The translations under genes were made by a program, and so were the position numbers. Shown one piece after another: positions 37,042 through 45,370 of a stretch of 64,000 nt of DNA (the stretch's first letter is position 1; each line of letters opens with the position of its first letter). The stretch is taken from positions 1 through 64,000 of the forward strand of contig CAIKWE010000020.1 of NCBI GenBank assembly GCA_903831085.1, given 5' to 3'. The notes beneath the pieces were generated by a model. It searched no databases, was not told the DNA's origin, and saw only the letters and a list, made by a program, of their open reading frames with translations. This DNA is from an uncultured Verrucomicrobiota bacterium (GTDB taxonomy: Bacteria > Verrucomicrobiota > Kiritimatiellia > Kiritimatiellales > Tichowtungiaceae).

Positions 37042-37977
37042 TTAAAAACTGTACGACATTCTCAGCGTGAATATTTCCTGTGCCGTCAACTGATCGCCGT
37101 TGACGTTCTGGTAAACGGGAAGGGCCACATCGGCGTACAGTGACACAGCGTTCATGTGGAATTCCACGCCGGGCGAGAGAAGAATACGGTCATATCCGCT
37201 ATCCGCGAAATTTGCTTCGGAGCCGCAGTCCCGCCAGTGATGCGAGCCAATGGCCTGCGCAACCGGAACAATCTTGACACCCCCGAGGTTCCAGCCCCGG
37301 TAGTAGATTCCGGCCACACCATTGAGCTCAGCCCCGGGACGATATTCGCGTGTCGTCAGAGCCGGTTGATCCAGTTGGCCGGTCAGAAACCAATCCCATC
37401 TTTTGATCCCGGGAACTGTTCCCCGAAGGAATCCACCGAGCAGAATATCCGTACTTCCCGTTCCGATTTGGGTGTCCCGATCAAAACCGGGTTTATCGTG
37501 GTCACCCGTCGGCAGCTTCAAGCCAAAGGTGAGGCCGGATGACATGTCGGGTGAAAAACCCGAATAGATGCCTTTGATACGCACATCGCCCACGCCCTCA
37601 TGCCTGACGCGTACAATACTGCCGCCGCCTCCGTCCGTTTTGAAGATCCGGTTCTCATAAGGCACTTCCACAACCGCACCCCATTGCTGGTTGAACATAT
37701 ACTGTATACCGAGGGTATAGAATTCGGTCCGGATCTGCTTGTCGCTGTTATCTGCGGAGGGCGCGCTGGACGAACCGCTCCAGTTCCTGTCCTGATTCAC
37801 GAAATTGTATTCCAGAAAAGCCACGCCGCCTTCACCTGTAGAGGGCAGCATGGAACCCGTTCGCACATCAAACAAACTGCAACCGCAGCCGCAGGCCTGG
37901 CTAAGGCCGGGTGTCAGCATACCAATCAGTGTGACCATAAATAACGCGATATCTCCCCGGAGAAGTCTCTTTCCCAT
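37042..37977 (-). CDS. outer-membrane beta-barrel protein of a multicopper-oxidase operon
   Basis: 311 residues with a signal peptide (about 1-28) and a striking ACGCGCSLFDVRTGSMLP at the start of the mature chain. A long alternating polar/hydrophobic strand pattern follows, with the sequence ending in aromatic Phe (LRMSYSF), as outer-membrane barrels do. The Cys cluster suggests a metal site or disulfides. It is the last gene of a minus-strand run with the multicopper oxidase (39580), the 254-residue exported protein and the 239-residue anchored protein. Likely role: passage or handling of the oxidised metal; this is inference. Confidence 0.65.
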   Translation of the reverse strand: MGKRLLRGDIALFMVTLIGMLTPGLSQACGCGCSLFDVRTGSMLPSTGEGGVAFLEYNFVNQDRNWSGSSSAPSADNSDKQIRTEFYTLGIQYMFNQQWGAVVEVPYENRIFKTDGGGGSIVRVRHEGVGDVRIKGIYSGFSPDMSSGLTFGLKLPTGDHDKPGFDRDTQIGTGSTDILLGGFLRGTVPGIKRWDWFLTGQLDQPALTTREYRPGAELNGVAGIYYRGWNLGGVKIVPVAQAIGSHHWRDCGSEANFADSGYDRILLSPGVEFHMNAVSLYADVALPVYQNVNGDQLTAQEIFTLRMSYSF

Positions 37978-38010
37978 AACTTTTCCCCTTCCGATGTCTT
38001 GTCGTACGAT

Positions 38011-38730
38011 TTATTCGACCGTGATCACATCGCTTCGCACTCCGCCCACGACAACGGCCACTTTACTGCCGCTCTTCATCAATTCGTTCGGATTGGGGAT
38101 CAGTACGGTATAAGTCTTTCCGTCAACCAACCGGTTGGGCGGCGGCGGGAAGGTTCCTGCTTCGAGCATCTGCAGAGCCATCGAGCGCGCTCTGGAGTGC
38201 GGCGAAAACGGCCAGTCTTTCAACTGGGACGGGCACAGCGGAATTTGTGTTCCGCTGGACGAATCAGTAAGATAATTTCCTGAGCTGTTTGCCGACAATA
38301 AGTTTGCGAGGTTGGAATCTGTAACCTGATAAGTCATCACAACAGCCTTGCTTTCCGGAGCCAACCAAACGCCAGACACCCGGACCCCCCATTTTTTTTC
38401 TATCGGCCCGGGCGGAGCCAGCGGTGGCACAACCGTCGATACCTGCCTGCTGGAAGAAGGCGGCGAAACACGCGTTGACGCTGCGGTCGGTGCTGCTTCG
38501 TCGGACAGTTCCATGTAACCGTCACTCGGCAGAATCATGTTCGCTGGCTTTCCGGCGGCAATCGGCGGCGGCGTGGTATCAACCGAATCGTGATGATTCT
38601 GAAGCGGAATCGCAATAAGTGCAGTCACACCAGCCAACAACAACACCAGCAATGCAACAAAACTTGGCCGAATACGATCATCATCCGGCTGATTTCCACC
38701 GTCCATTTTTTTCCCCGATAAGGTATTCAT
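38011..38730 (-). CDS. single-pass membrane-anchored hypothetical protein
   Basis: 239 residues. Residues about 23-44 form one hydrophobic helix (SFVALLVLLLAGVTALIAI). A Pro/Ser-rich linker follows and a C-terminal domain (about 105-239) with VRVSGVWLAPESKAVVMTYQVTDSN and NPNELMKSGSKVAVVVGG. The orientation suggests the domain is periplasmic. No family recognised. It lies 33 bases upstream of the outer-membrane barrel gene and 22 bases after the 254-residue exported protein, within the oxidase operon. Confidence 0.55.
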   Translation of the reverse strand: MNTLSGKKMDGGNQPDDDRIRPSFVALLVLLLAGVTALIAIPLQNHHDSVDTTPPPIAAGKPANMILPSDGYMELSDEAAPTAASTRVSPPSSSRQVSTVVPPLAPPGPIEKKWGVRVSGVWLAPESKAVVMTYQVTDSNLANLLSANSSGNYLTDSSSGTQIPLCPSQLKDWPFSPHSRARSMALQMLEAGTFPPPPNRLVDGKTYTVLIPNPNELMKSGSKVAVVVGGVRSDVITVE

Positions 38731-38752
38731 TTTTACCTCCCGATGAAATGGT

Positions 38753-39517
38753 TCAACGCGTGCGGAAAAAAGCCTTTGGTGAACTCACCGGTTCAGAGTA
38801 CGTGTAGCTGCCCGTAAAGTTGGTCACCGTGCCAACAGGAGCCCAATCTCCTGCCACCAAGTCAGTCGCACGCTGGATCTCGGTTACACTGCCGGATGGG
38901 CCTGTGACAGTAATCATGACAACAAACTCTCCTTCATCGTTCGTTATAGCGACAGCCAGTTGAGGTCTGGGCGCGAGCTCGTAAGTAATATCGGACACAT
39001 CAAAATATGTTCCGTCGGTTGAGAAATACATGGCGACCTGGTCGAACGAAAGGCCGCTGTAGTCCAAAATACCCAACGCACTTCCACCAAGCGACGGATT
39101 GAGCGGGTCGTAGGGCTCGAAGTTGTTTGCGGCGATCAGGTTGTTGGTGATCTCCGTTCCACCCATCAGGAAGCTGATGAACATTGCATCGCTAACGGCG
39201 CCCTGAACGCCCCAAAGTCCGAAGTTGAACTTCAAGGAAGTCGCCGGATAGTTGAAGTCAAACAGAAGTCCGCCGCCGGTCGTCCCGAAAATACCAAGCG
39301 TATCCACTGATGCCGAATCAACTCCGCTGCCCAGATCATCATATCTGAACGTGACATTACCGATGGTGTATCCATCGGGATTCACAGCCGTGGTGATATC
39401 CACGGTGTTGCTTCCGAGAACCGTAAAATCAACGTTCGTCAGCTCGGCATGAACAACTCCTGGAAAGATCAAGCTGGCGAACGATATTACCGCAAGGATC
39501 AGTTTTCTGTTTTTCAT
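38753..39517 (-). CDS. exported protein with C-terminal surface module
   Basis: 254 residues with a signal peptide ending near VVHAE. The mature part has a beta-rich domain (PDGYTIGNVTFRYDDLGSG, LLFDFNYPATSLKFNFGLWG) that looks like a carbohydrate-binding or adhesion-type sandwich. The last ~65 residues (VTEIQRATDLVAGDWAPVGT, FFRTR) resemble the C-terminal module of other exported proteins in this window. It is the second gene of the oxidase operon. Function unknown. Confidence 0.6.
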   Translation of the reverse strand: MKNRKLILAVISFASLIFPGVVHAELTNVDFTVLGSNTVDITTAVNPDGYTIGNVTFRYDDLGSGVDSASVDTLGIFGTTGGGLLFDFNYPATSLKFNFGLWGVQGAVSDAMFISFLMGGTEITNNLIAANNFEPYDPLNPSLGGSALGILDYSGLSFDQVAMYFSTDGTYFDVSDITYELAPRPQLAVAITNDEGEFVVMITVTGPSGSVTEIQRATDLVAGDWAPVGTVTNFTGSYTYSEPVSSPKAFFRTR

Positions 39518-39579
39518 TTTTCTCCTTCATGAAACGAAAAGCAAAACCGGCGGGAGAAAGCCCCCGCCAGCGATGCTAT

Positions 39580-42500
39580 TTACAGCGTGGTTACCGACAA
39601 AACTCCCGAATAGCTGGACACGCCTGCTGCATTGAAGGCTCGTACCCGGTAGAGATATGTCGTCTTCGTTGTCAGTCCGGTGTTCCGGTAAGTTACGGAA
39701 TTGGCTGCGGTCTGAGCAATCTGCGTCCAGCTGACTCCGCCATTGGTGCTTCTCTCCACATAGAATCCCAGTTCATTACTGGAATTATCTTTCCAGGTAA
39801 TGATGACGTAATTCGCCGTGCGTAGCGACAAGGTCAGGTTCGTCGGTGCCGACGGCAGGATGGCCGGCATGGTGACCGTGGCAACGTTCGAGAATCTTGA
39901 GTTGCCGTTCACACTGGTGGCCATCAGCCGGTAGTAATATGTGGTTTTCTCTATTACTGATGCGTCGACGTAATTCGTCACATTTGCTCCGACCGTGAAA
40001 GTGGCCAATCCCTGCGTGAAAGCGGAATCCGTGGCACGCTGAATGGTAAACCCATCTTCGTTAAGCGACTTATCCTGCCATGCGAGAGACACTCGTGCGA
40101 TTATTCCGGTCATGACAGAAGCTGTCAGATTAGTCGGCGCCGGAGGTGGAACCTTGACGACGATCGCCCGCATCATGTCGTTTTCCTCATGACCGAGCAG
40201 ATGGCAATGCCACATGTATTCCCAACCGAAGTTAGCAACCACGTTGGAAACGGCCATCGGATTTCCGGTAAGCGGATCCACACCCATGAACCCCATTGTG
40301 GAGCCCAACGGCAGGTGCGGCGCCAGCGGCCGAATGCTATCGGGTAACGGGAATGGAAGCGTCGGCTTATCAGCGCGCGTCGCGATAATGATATCTTCTA
40401 ACGGGCTCATGCGGACGGTATCTTTCCAACCCAGTTCATTGGGGTCGGGCGGACGGATCATGCCGTCCCAACCGACACGGTTGACCACCTGCACGTTAAC
40501 CAGATGGAAGTGAATGCCGTGTGTATCAACACCGTTGTGAGTGATCTTCCAGATCTGGGTTTCGCCGTCATTGAATAGCTCGGTTACCGGATCTATGTAG
40601 CCTAGCGGAATCGTGGTCTGGATCAGCGAGGTGGTGAACGGCAGTTCGACGCCCAGAGTAGCATTCATTCGCCCGTACATATCGAATAGCTCCTGAATGG
40701 TCTTTGGCTGCATAGGTATCGCGTTGGTAAGCGAAGCCTTTGCTGTAGCACCCATTCCCCGCCCGGCAATCCCTGTAATCAAGACGGTTGGCGCATAGGT
40801 ATAACCTCTGCCCGGGTTGACCACATTGATGGCCTGAACAGCTCCTCCAGACACCGAGGCTGTAACGACCGCTCCGGTGCCGCCGCCGCCGATCAGGCGT
40901 ACCGTAGGCGACACGATATAGCCGCTACCACCTGCGGTGACAGTGACACTTCCGAGAGACTGTGGTTGCAGTGCCAAAGAAGTGTCCTGAATGCGGGAAT
41001 AGATATCGATATAATTGGTACCGTATGTCTGTCCATAGGCAGCCTGCTGGACAACAATCTTCGGTTGTGTGTTAGTGAAAGCTTTTGGCAGAGCGGTTCG
41101 CAACAACGGCAGTTGAGTCGCCATATAATCAGATCCGGGGGTGCTGTTCGCTACACGGAACTGCATGATCGTGCGTGTGTTCGGTCCATAGCCGGGCGGA
41201 GTCGAGGGTGCGCCGCCTTGGTCATTGTCGCCGCCGGTCATCGAAAAGTCCGGATCGCCCGTATAAAAATCATACCTCGGGTCGAATGCCGGTACCGGTG
41301 CAGGCGCATCGTTGTAGAGAATAATCGTCTTGCCGGCAAACTGGGAGAAGTCAACGACCACATCGGCACGTTCTGCCGGTGACATGAAAAGGGATTTGTT
41401 CAGGACGTTCAGCACAACGATATTCCGGCGGTTGTAGTCGTAGCCGACCGGCGTATTGGTGATCACTACCGGTGCAGGCAGCAGCCCGCCTTCGGTGCCG
41501 ATCTGAACCATCCGCGGTCCTTCCAGCAACGGATCAGGTACGCCGCCATCTCTTTGATCCATTGTCGGATACCACGGTGGTATGTTCGTACCCGAAACAG
41601 CCGGGATCATTCGGACTTCCGTGTTGGTGAAGGTATGGCCGCTGGCGTTGGTATAAATAGCCGGATCGGCCACATACAGTTGCAAATTGACCATGCGTTC
41701 GTTGCAGACATTCAGAATCCGCAGCCGGTAGGCCTTCGGTTCAACGTTGACGTAAGGATAGGCTGTGCCGTTTATCACCGGCGTGTCCATAAAGGATTCC
41801 GGCACGGCGGAGACCGTCGGCGGATAAGGATACATTACGGGAAATACCGGCCAGAACCATGGGCCGTAATCCCAGCGACCGTACATATTCGCTCCGGAAT
41901 TGTCGGACGCATAGGGATCTTGGTTAGGCACATAGACATGCGGGTACCATAGACTGCCGCCGCCGCCCCATTTGGCGGAGTCCCACAGCGGGTCGGTTGC
42001 CGATGTATATCGGGAAGGATCATTTGTAGCGGTTTGCGTGGTGGCGTCACTGACGAAGGTCTTGTCCTGAATGATCAGCGGGATGGTGTTCGTAGGAATC
42101 GGCAAAGTCCATTCACCGGTACCCGGCGGATCCGAGACCAGATAGCCTGCGGCTTCGCCGCCATACACGTTAAGGCGGGTGAGCCCCATGGAATGGTCAT
42201 GATAGAACATCATCCGGCCGCTGTTCTGATTGGGCCAGTAGAAGGTCAGCGAACCGTCGGTCGGCGCCCCCATGTCAGGCACGTTGCCCGCAGAGACGCC
42301 TTTCTTATAGGAAGTCGTTTCTCCAGCTGGTGCCGTCCACTGATGGGGCATTCCGTCACTGATCCACGGATTGACGCCGCCATGCAGGTGTAGCGTGGCG
42401 CGGTTCTGCGTGTACTGTTCGTACATCGGCATGCCGTTGGCATCCGTACCGATCTGTACAGGGCCGTCCCCGGCGCCCATGATCGTTGTATCCACCGGAA

Positions 42501-43044
42501 GGAACAGGTCGCCATTGGAACCGGTGGGCAGCCGGTTGGTAAATTTGATGCGTGTCGGCCGTCCGGCTGTGGCAACGATGACGGGTCCGAGATAATGCGG
42601 TTCAGTGACGGCCACGCCGTTAACCTCCTGTACATATCCGCGCAACTTGGTTCCGCCGGTTGCCGTCGGGCTGGTCTTAGCGCCCACGACCGGTGGTAAA
42701 TCCGAATGCATCTGCTCGCGGTATTCAACGAGCGCGATTTCATAATAGTCCGACCCCGGATACGTTGCCGTGTTTGGTGTTGCGACGGGCAGATATTGTC
42801 CCAGATTATTGGTTTGTGTTGGGCCCAGTCCTGGTAATGAGTCAACGAACTTCCGTAAAGGCGGGCTGTAGGCAAAATTCGGCACAGTGTAGTCAGTGAA
42901 CGGGTTGGGTCCATTCTGCGCGAAGCTCTGTTCAAGCCCCGGCAATACAGTCAAAAGCGCCAGCAGGGTCGTTTTTGATATTCTCGAGCGTATGGAGAGC
43001 CAGATTCTTCTCACGTTATTCTGTTTGGCTTCCTGAGTATTCAT
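39580..43044 (-). CDS. multicopper oxidase with inserted repeat domain and two C-terminal FN3 domains
   Basis: 1154 residues with a signal peptide ending near EQSFAQ. Copper ligands are LHLHGGVNPWISDG, MFYHDHSMGLTRLNVYGG, THGIHFHLVNVQVV and YMWHCHLLGHEENDMM, the type 1 and trinuclear centres of a CotA/bilirubin-oxidase-like enzyme. A domain at about residues 695-770 (VTVTAGGSGYIVSP, VNPGRGYTYAPTV) interrupts the oxidase core before the third cupredoxin region. Two FN3 domains follow (about 970-1154). Likely oxidises metal ions such as Mn(II), Fe(II) or Cu(I), or phenols, in the periplasm or outside. AAAGGA precedes ATG 43044. Confidence 0.88.
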   Translation of the reverse strand: MNTQEAKQNNVRRIWLSIRSRISKTTLLALLTVLPGLEQSFAQNGPNPFTDYTVPNFAYSPPLRKFVDSLPGLGPTQTNNLGQYLPVATPNTATYPGSDYYEIALVEYREQMHSDLPPVVGAKTSPTATGGTKLRGYVQEVNGVAVTEPHYLGPVIVATAGRPTRIKFTNRLPTGSNGDLFLPVDTTIMGAGDGPVQIGTDANGMPMYEQYTQNRATLHLHGGVNPWISDGMPHQWTAPAGETTSYKKGVSAGNVPDMGAPTDGSLTFYWPNQNSGRMMFYHDHSMGLTRLNVYGGEAAGYLVSDPPGTGEWTLPIPTNTIPLIIQDKTFVSDATTQTATNDPSRYTSATDPLWDSAKWGGGGSLWYPHVYVPNQDPYASDNSGANMYGRWDYGPWFWPVFPVMYPYPPTVSAVPESFMDTPVINGTAYPYVNVEPKAYRLRILNVCNERMVNLQLYVADPAIYTNASGHTFTNTEVRMIPAVSGTNIPPWYPTMDQRDGGVPDPLLEGPRMVQIGTEGGLLPAPVVITNTPVGYDYNRRNIVVLNVLNKSLFMSPAERADVVVDFSQFAGKTIILYNDAPAPVPAFDPRYDFYTGDPDFSMTGGDNDQGGAPSTPPGYGPNTRTIMQFRVANSTPGSDYMATQLPLLRTALPKAFTNTQPKIVVQQAAYGQTYGTNYIDIYSRIQDTSLALQPQSLGSVTVTAGGSGYIVSPTVRLIGGGGTGAVVTASVSGGAVQAINVVNPGRGYTYAPTVLITGIAGRGMGATAKASLTNAIPMQPKTIQELFDMYGRMNATLGVELPFTTSLIQTTIPLGYIDPVTELFNDGETQIWKITHNGVDTHGIHFHLVNVQVVNRVGWDGMIRPPDPNELGWKDTVRMSPLEDIIIATRADKPTLPFPLPDSIRPLAPHLPLGSTMGFMGVDPLTGNPMAVSNVVANFGWEYMWHCHLLGHEENDMMRAIVVKVPPPAPTNLTASVMTGIIARVSLAWQDKSLNEDGFTIQRATDSAFTQGLATFTVGANVTNYVDASVIEKTTYYYRLMATSVNGNSRFSNVATVTMPAILPSAPTNLTLSLRTANYVIITWKDNSSNELGFYVERSTNGGVSWTQIAQTAANSVTYRNTGLTTKTTYLYRVRAFNAAGVSSYSGVLSVTTL

Positions 43045-43137
43045 ATTCCATTTCCTTTCACATCTGGAATTTCATAACACACATTCTCATCTTGCGCTTC
43101 GATCTTAATACGACCAAAAAGTAAAAACAAGTAAAAA

Positions 43138-43156
43138 TGTCGGGATTCCCCCGACA
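43138..43156 (-). promoter_or_regulatory. hairpin with T-run in the 5' leader of the oxidase operon
   Basis: TGTCGGG-GGAAT-CCCGACA (minus strand) is followed by TTTTTAC, about 90 bases before the oxidase start codon. It looks like an intrinsic terminator or attenuator in the leader. Confidence 0.45.
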
Positions 43157-43300
43157 GGAGATTGTCGCATGTTCTGCCACCGTTCCGCGCTTCACATCTT
43201 AGACGGTGCGGTCTTCTTAACCTTTGGTTATTTAGGTTTTATGCACGACGATCCGCAAGGGGGCCAATTTTTATCATGTCGCCGGCGAATAACCGAAAAC

Positions 43301-43326
43301 CCCGCTGTTCATCGGCGGGCTTTTTT
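43301..43326 (+). terminator. terminator with no gene on its upstream side
   Basis: The CCCGC-TGTTCATC-GGCGGG core and T6 match the rpsD terminator at 36641-36674. No plus-strand ORF ends here, so it could mark a short RNA (about 43170-43326) or be a transplanted copy. It lies 16 bases before the exonuclease start. Confidence 0.6.
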
Positions 43327-43341
43327 GTTTATCGTCCTGAT

Positions 43342-43911
43342 ATGTTGATTCGCGAAGCAACGCTGACCGTTCTTGATTTTGAAACCACCGGTTCCGTGCC
43401 GCGGTTCGACACCGAACCGTGGCAGGTTGCGGCGGTCGTCCTGAAAAACGGACGTGTCGATCCGCAGCAGATTTTCGAAAGCCTCGTTCGTGTAGACATT
43501 AACCGTCCGTTCAACGCCTACGCGCCGGGCAAGCACCATAAACTGCGCGAAGAGATTGCCGTTGCAGACGAGGTTTCCAAGGTTTGGAAAAAGCTGGAAG
43601 GGTGGGTGACCGGCCGTCCGCTCGCCGCGCACAACGTCGCGACCGAGAAGAAATTTTTACGGCAGCTGGCACCGATGCACCGCTTCGGGCCGTGGATCGA
43701 CACCCTCGCTCTGGCGCGGCAGGCCTGGCCGGAAGCGCCGAGTCACAAACTCGAAGATTTAATCGCCGGACTGAAACTTGAAGCACGGGTCCGTGAACTC
43801 TGTCCGCATGGCGAAGCCCACGACGCCCTCTACGACGCTGTCGCCTGCGCCGTCCTTCTCGAATACCTCCTTACCCAGCCCGGCTGGGGAGAATTGCAGA
43901 TCGCCGATTGA
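43342..43911 (+). CDS. DnaQ-like 3'-5' exonuclease
   Basis: A 189-residue DEDDh exonuclease domain. Motif I is VLDFETTGSV. Further blocks are RPLAAHNVATEKKFL (motif II area), PWIDTLALARQAW, and CPHGEAHDALYDAVACAVLLEYL (motif III with His and Asp). It resembles the DNA polymerase III epsilon subunit/DnaQ-like stand-alone nucleases. ATG 43342 gives the family-like length. An iterated palindrome lies in its codons at 43574-43590 (VSKVWKKL). The last ~40 bases appear again in diverged form at 44741, after the ORF6N gene. Confidence 0.82.
   Translation: MLIREATLTVLDFETTGSVPRFDTEPWQVAAVVLKNGRVDPQQIFESLVRVDINRPFNAYAPGKHHKLREEIAVADEVSKVWKKLEGWVTGRPLAAHNVATEKKFLRQLAPMHRFGPWIDTLALARQAWPEAPSHKLEDLIAGLKLEARVRELCPHGEAHDALYDAVACAVLLEYLLTQPGWGELQIAD
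43574..43590. repeat. TTTCCAA-N3-TTGGAAA palindrome inside the exonuclease gene
   Basis: Reads TTTCCAAGGTTTGGAAA. Confidence 0.65.
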
Positions 43912-43918
43912 TGATTTT
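43881..43918. repeat. direct repeat, left copy, flanking the ORF6N gene
   Basis: 38 bases (CGGCTGGGGAGAATTGCAGA...CCGATTGATGATTTT) at the end of the exonuclease gene; 32 of 38 match 44741-44778. Confidence 0.6.
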
Positions 43919-43930
43919 TAAACTCTGAAA

Positions 43931-43985
43931 GGCGCGGTCACCGCCCGCACCCACAGTAACTGTAGCCGTGTCCGGTGGGCGCGGT
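43931..43985. repeat. REP-like sequence after the exonuclease
   Basis: GGCGCGGTCACCGCCCGC, then TGTAGCCGTGTCCGGTGGGCGCGG. A similar TGTAGCCGCG...GGCGGGCGCGG lies at 48945-48975. GC-rich inverted segments of this kind are typical REP-type repeats. Confidence 0.55.
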
Positions 43986-43986
43986 T

Positions 43987-44033
43987 TTTTCAATTCTTGG
44001 AAAATCTATTTTCCGCGCTTCCAATCTCTGGAA
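43987..44033. repeat. two palindrome variants before the ORF6N gene
   Basis: TTTTCAATTCTTGGAAAA (43987-44004) and TTCCAATCTCTGGAA (44019-44033), 15 bases apart, 22 bases before the start codon of the ORF6N gene. Confidence 0.55.
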
Positions 44034-44054
44034 AAGAATGGCAAATAGTTTGAT

Positions 44055-44738
44055 ATGAAAGAGCTGAAACCGATCGACCCCCTGATTCTGACTTTGCGCG
44101 GGCAACGGGTGATTCTCGATGCCGATCTGGCAGAGATTTACGGTGTGTCAACAAAACGGCTCAACGAGCAGGTTAAACGGAATGCTGACCGGTTTCCCGA
44201 AGATTTTATGTTCCAGTTAACCGCTCAGGAGTGGGATAACTTGAAGTCGCAAATTGCGACCTCAAGCTCAGAAGTAGTTGGAAATGAAGGAGATGGCTCT
44301 TTAAGGTCGCAAATTGCGACCTTAAACCAACCCGTTGATATTGAAGTGGATAGGTTGAACCGGTCGCAAATTGCGACCAGTTCCCATGGCGCTCCTTTAA
44401 GGTCACAATCTGTGACCTTAAAGGATGGTCGAGGGCAGCACCGGAAATACATGCCGTACGCCTTTACTGAGCACGGCGCGATTATGGCGGCGACGGTGCT
44501 GAACAGTCCGGAAGCGGTGGCAATGAGCGTGTTTGTGGTGCGGGCGTTTGTCCTGATGCGCGAACGGCTGGTGGCGAACGCGGAAATTCTCCGTCGGCTG
44601 GCGGAAATTGATAAAACTCTGCTGGAACACAACGGAGCGCTGGCGGTGATCTGGGAACAGCTTCAGCCTTTATTGAATCCGCCGCCGGAACCGCCGCGCA
44701 AAAAGATCGGCTTTGATTTTTATCAGGTAGACGAATAA
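44055..44738 (+). CDS. ORF6N domain protein with expanded SQIAT repeats
   Basis: 227 residues. The N-terminal ORF6N domain (about residues 7-60) shows ILTLRGQRVILDADLAEIYGVSTKRLNEQVKRN and RFPEDFMFQLTAQEW. ORF6N proteins are DNA-binding phage or mobile-element regulators. After it, instead of the usual single SQIATSS segment, four copies occur: LKSQIATSS, LRSQIATLN, NRSQIATSS, LRSQSVTLK, encoded by near-identical GGTCGCAAATTGCGACC palindromes. The chain then rejoins the usual GRGQHRKYMPYAFTEHGAIMAATVLNSPEA. The segment (44741-44778) after the stop repeats the end of the exonuclease gene. Probably acquired. Confidence 0.8.
   Translation: MKELKPIDPLILTLRGQRVILDADLAEIYGVSTKRLNEQVKRNADRFPEDFMFQLTAQEWDNLKSQIATSSSEVVGNEGDGSLRSQIATLNQPVDIEVDRLNRSQIATSSHGAPLRSQSVTLKDGRGQHRKYMPYAFTEHGAIMAATVLNSPEAVAMSVFVVRAFVLMRERLVANAEILRRLAEIDKTLLEHNGALAVIWEQLQPLLNPPPEPPRKKIGFDFYQVDE
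44246..44421. repeat. four in-frame copies of a GGTCGCAAATTGCGACC palindrome
   Basis: Copies near 44248-44263 (GTCGCAAATTGCGACC), 44309-44325, 44363-44379 and 44401-44417 (GGTCACAATCTGTGACC, diverged). The spacing is 61, 54 and 38 bases, and all stay in the ORF6N frame. Confidence 0.7.
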
Positions 44739-44740
44739 TC

Positions 44741-44778
44741 CGGCTGGGAGCAATTGGCGATTGCCGATTGATGATTTT
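44741..44778. repeat. direct repeat, right copy, flanking the ORF6N gene
   Basis: 38 bases ending TTGCCGATTGATGATTTT, 32 of 38 identical to 43881-43918 at the end of the exonuclease gene. Confidence 0.6.
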
Positions 44779-44792
44779 CCAACCCTTGGAAA
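44776..44792. repeat. TTTCCAA-N3-TTGGAAA palindrome
   Basis: Reads TTTCCAACCCTTGGAAA, downstream of the ORF6N gene. Confidence 0.65.
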
Positions 44793-44871
44793 ATCTGTTC
44801 TCTGCGAGGACTTCGGCTTGTGCCCAGCCTTGAGATGATCTAAAACGGCATCAATCACTCGGGAGGCTTAT

Positions 44872-45342
44872 ATGTTGCGCAGACTAATGATTATTGTCGG
44901 GTTGGTTCTGGTTCTCACGGTTGGTATCCGCACCGATGTGCGGGCGGAGGAAGTAAAGACGATTGATTCGACTCCGCCGGAGTCGATTGTGATCAGCCTG
45001 GACGAATTCTACGCCCAGCACGCTCTCAAGCCGGGCGACCCGACGCGCTCTGACAGAGTATTCACCTCGCCGCGCTGTGCGGTCAACCTGGTCAGCAACA
45101 AAGGGCCGTTGCTCGGACGCCACATCCACTCCAGCTGCGATGAAGTTGTCTTTGTGTACAAAGGCAGCGGCGAAATGTACATCAATGACAAATGGATTCC
45201 GGTCAAGGCTGGCGATCTGCATGTCTGCCCGAAAGGTGTTGCTCATACGACCCGTGTCACCGGCGACGAGACCATGGAAGTGATTTCCATCTTCACTCCG
45301 CCTCAGGCCGGAGGCAACGACCGCATCATGCTGGATAAATAG
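44872..45342 (+). CDS. periplasmic cupin-domain protein
   Basis: 156 residues with a signal peptide (MLRRLMIIVGLVLVLTVGIRTDVRA). The cupin barrel has motif 1 GRHIHSSCDEVVFVYKGSGEMYI (two His, Glu) and motif 2 KAGDLHVCPKGVAHTTRV (His ligand), so a metal site is likely. Small exported cupins act as metal-dependent dioxygenases or isomerases or as ligand-binding proteins; which it is cannot be read here. It is followed on the opposite strand by pyrC, whose end lies 29 bases away. Confidence 0.8.
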   Translation: MLRRLMIIVGLVLVLTVGIRTDVRAEEVKTIDSTPPESIVISLDEFYAQHALKPGDPTRSDRVFTSPRCAVNLVSNKGPLLGRHIHSSCDEVVFVYKGSGEMYINDKWIPVKAGDLHVCPKGVAHTTRVTGDETMEVISIFTPPQAGGNDRIMLDK

Positions 45343-45370
45343 ATTTTTCCGCAACGGCCTTCAGGAAGAT

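Larger units (their letters stand above)
43045..43341. other. divergent region between the oxidase and the exonuclease
   Basis: 297 bases with two opposed terminator-like hairpins (43138-43156 and 43301-43326) and an AT-rich stretch (about 43072-43137) that may hold the oxidase promoter. No reliable ORF; a 60-residue extension of the exonuclease frame lies here but has no ribosome site and no family match. Confidence 0.5.
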
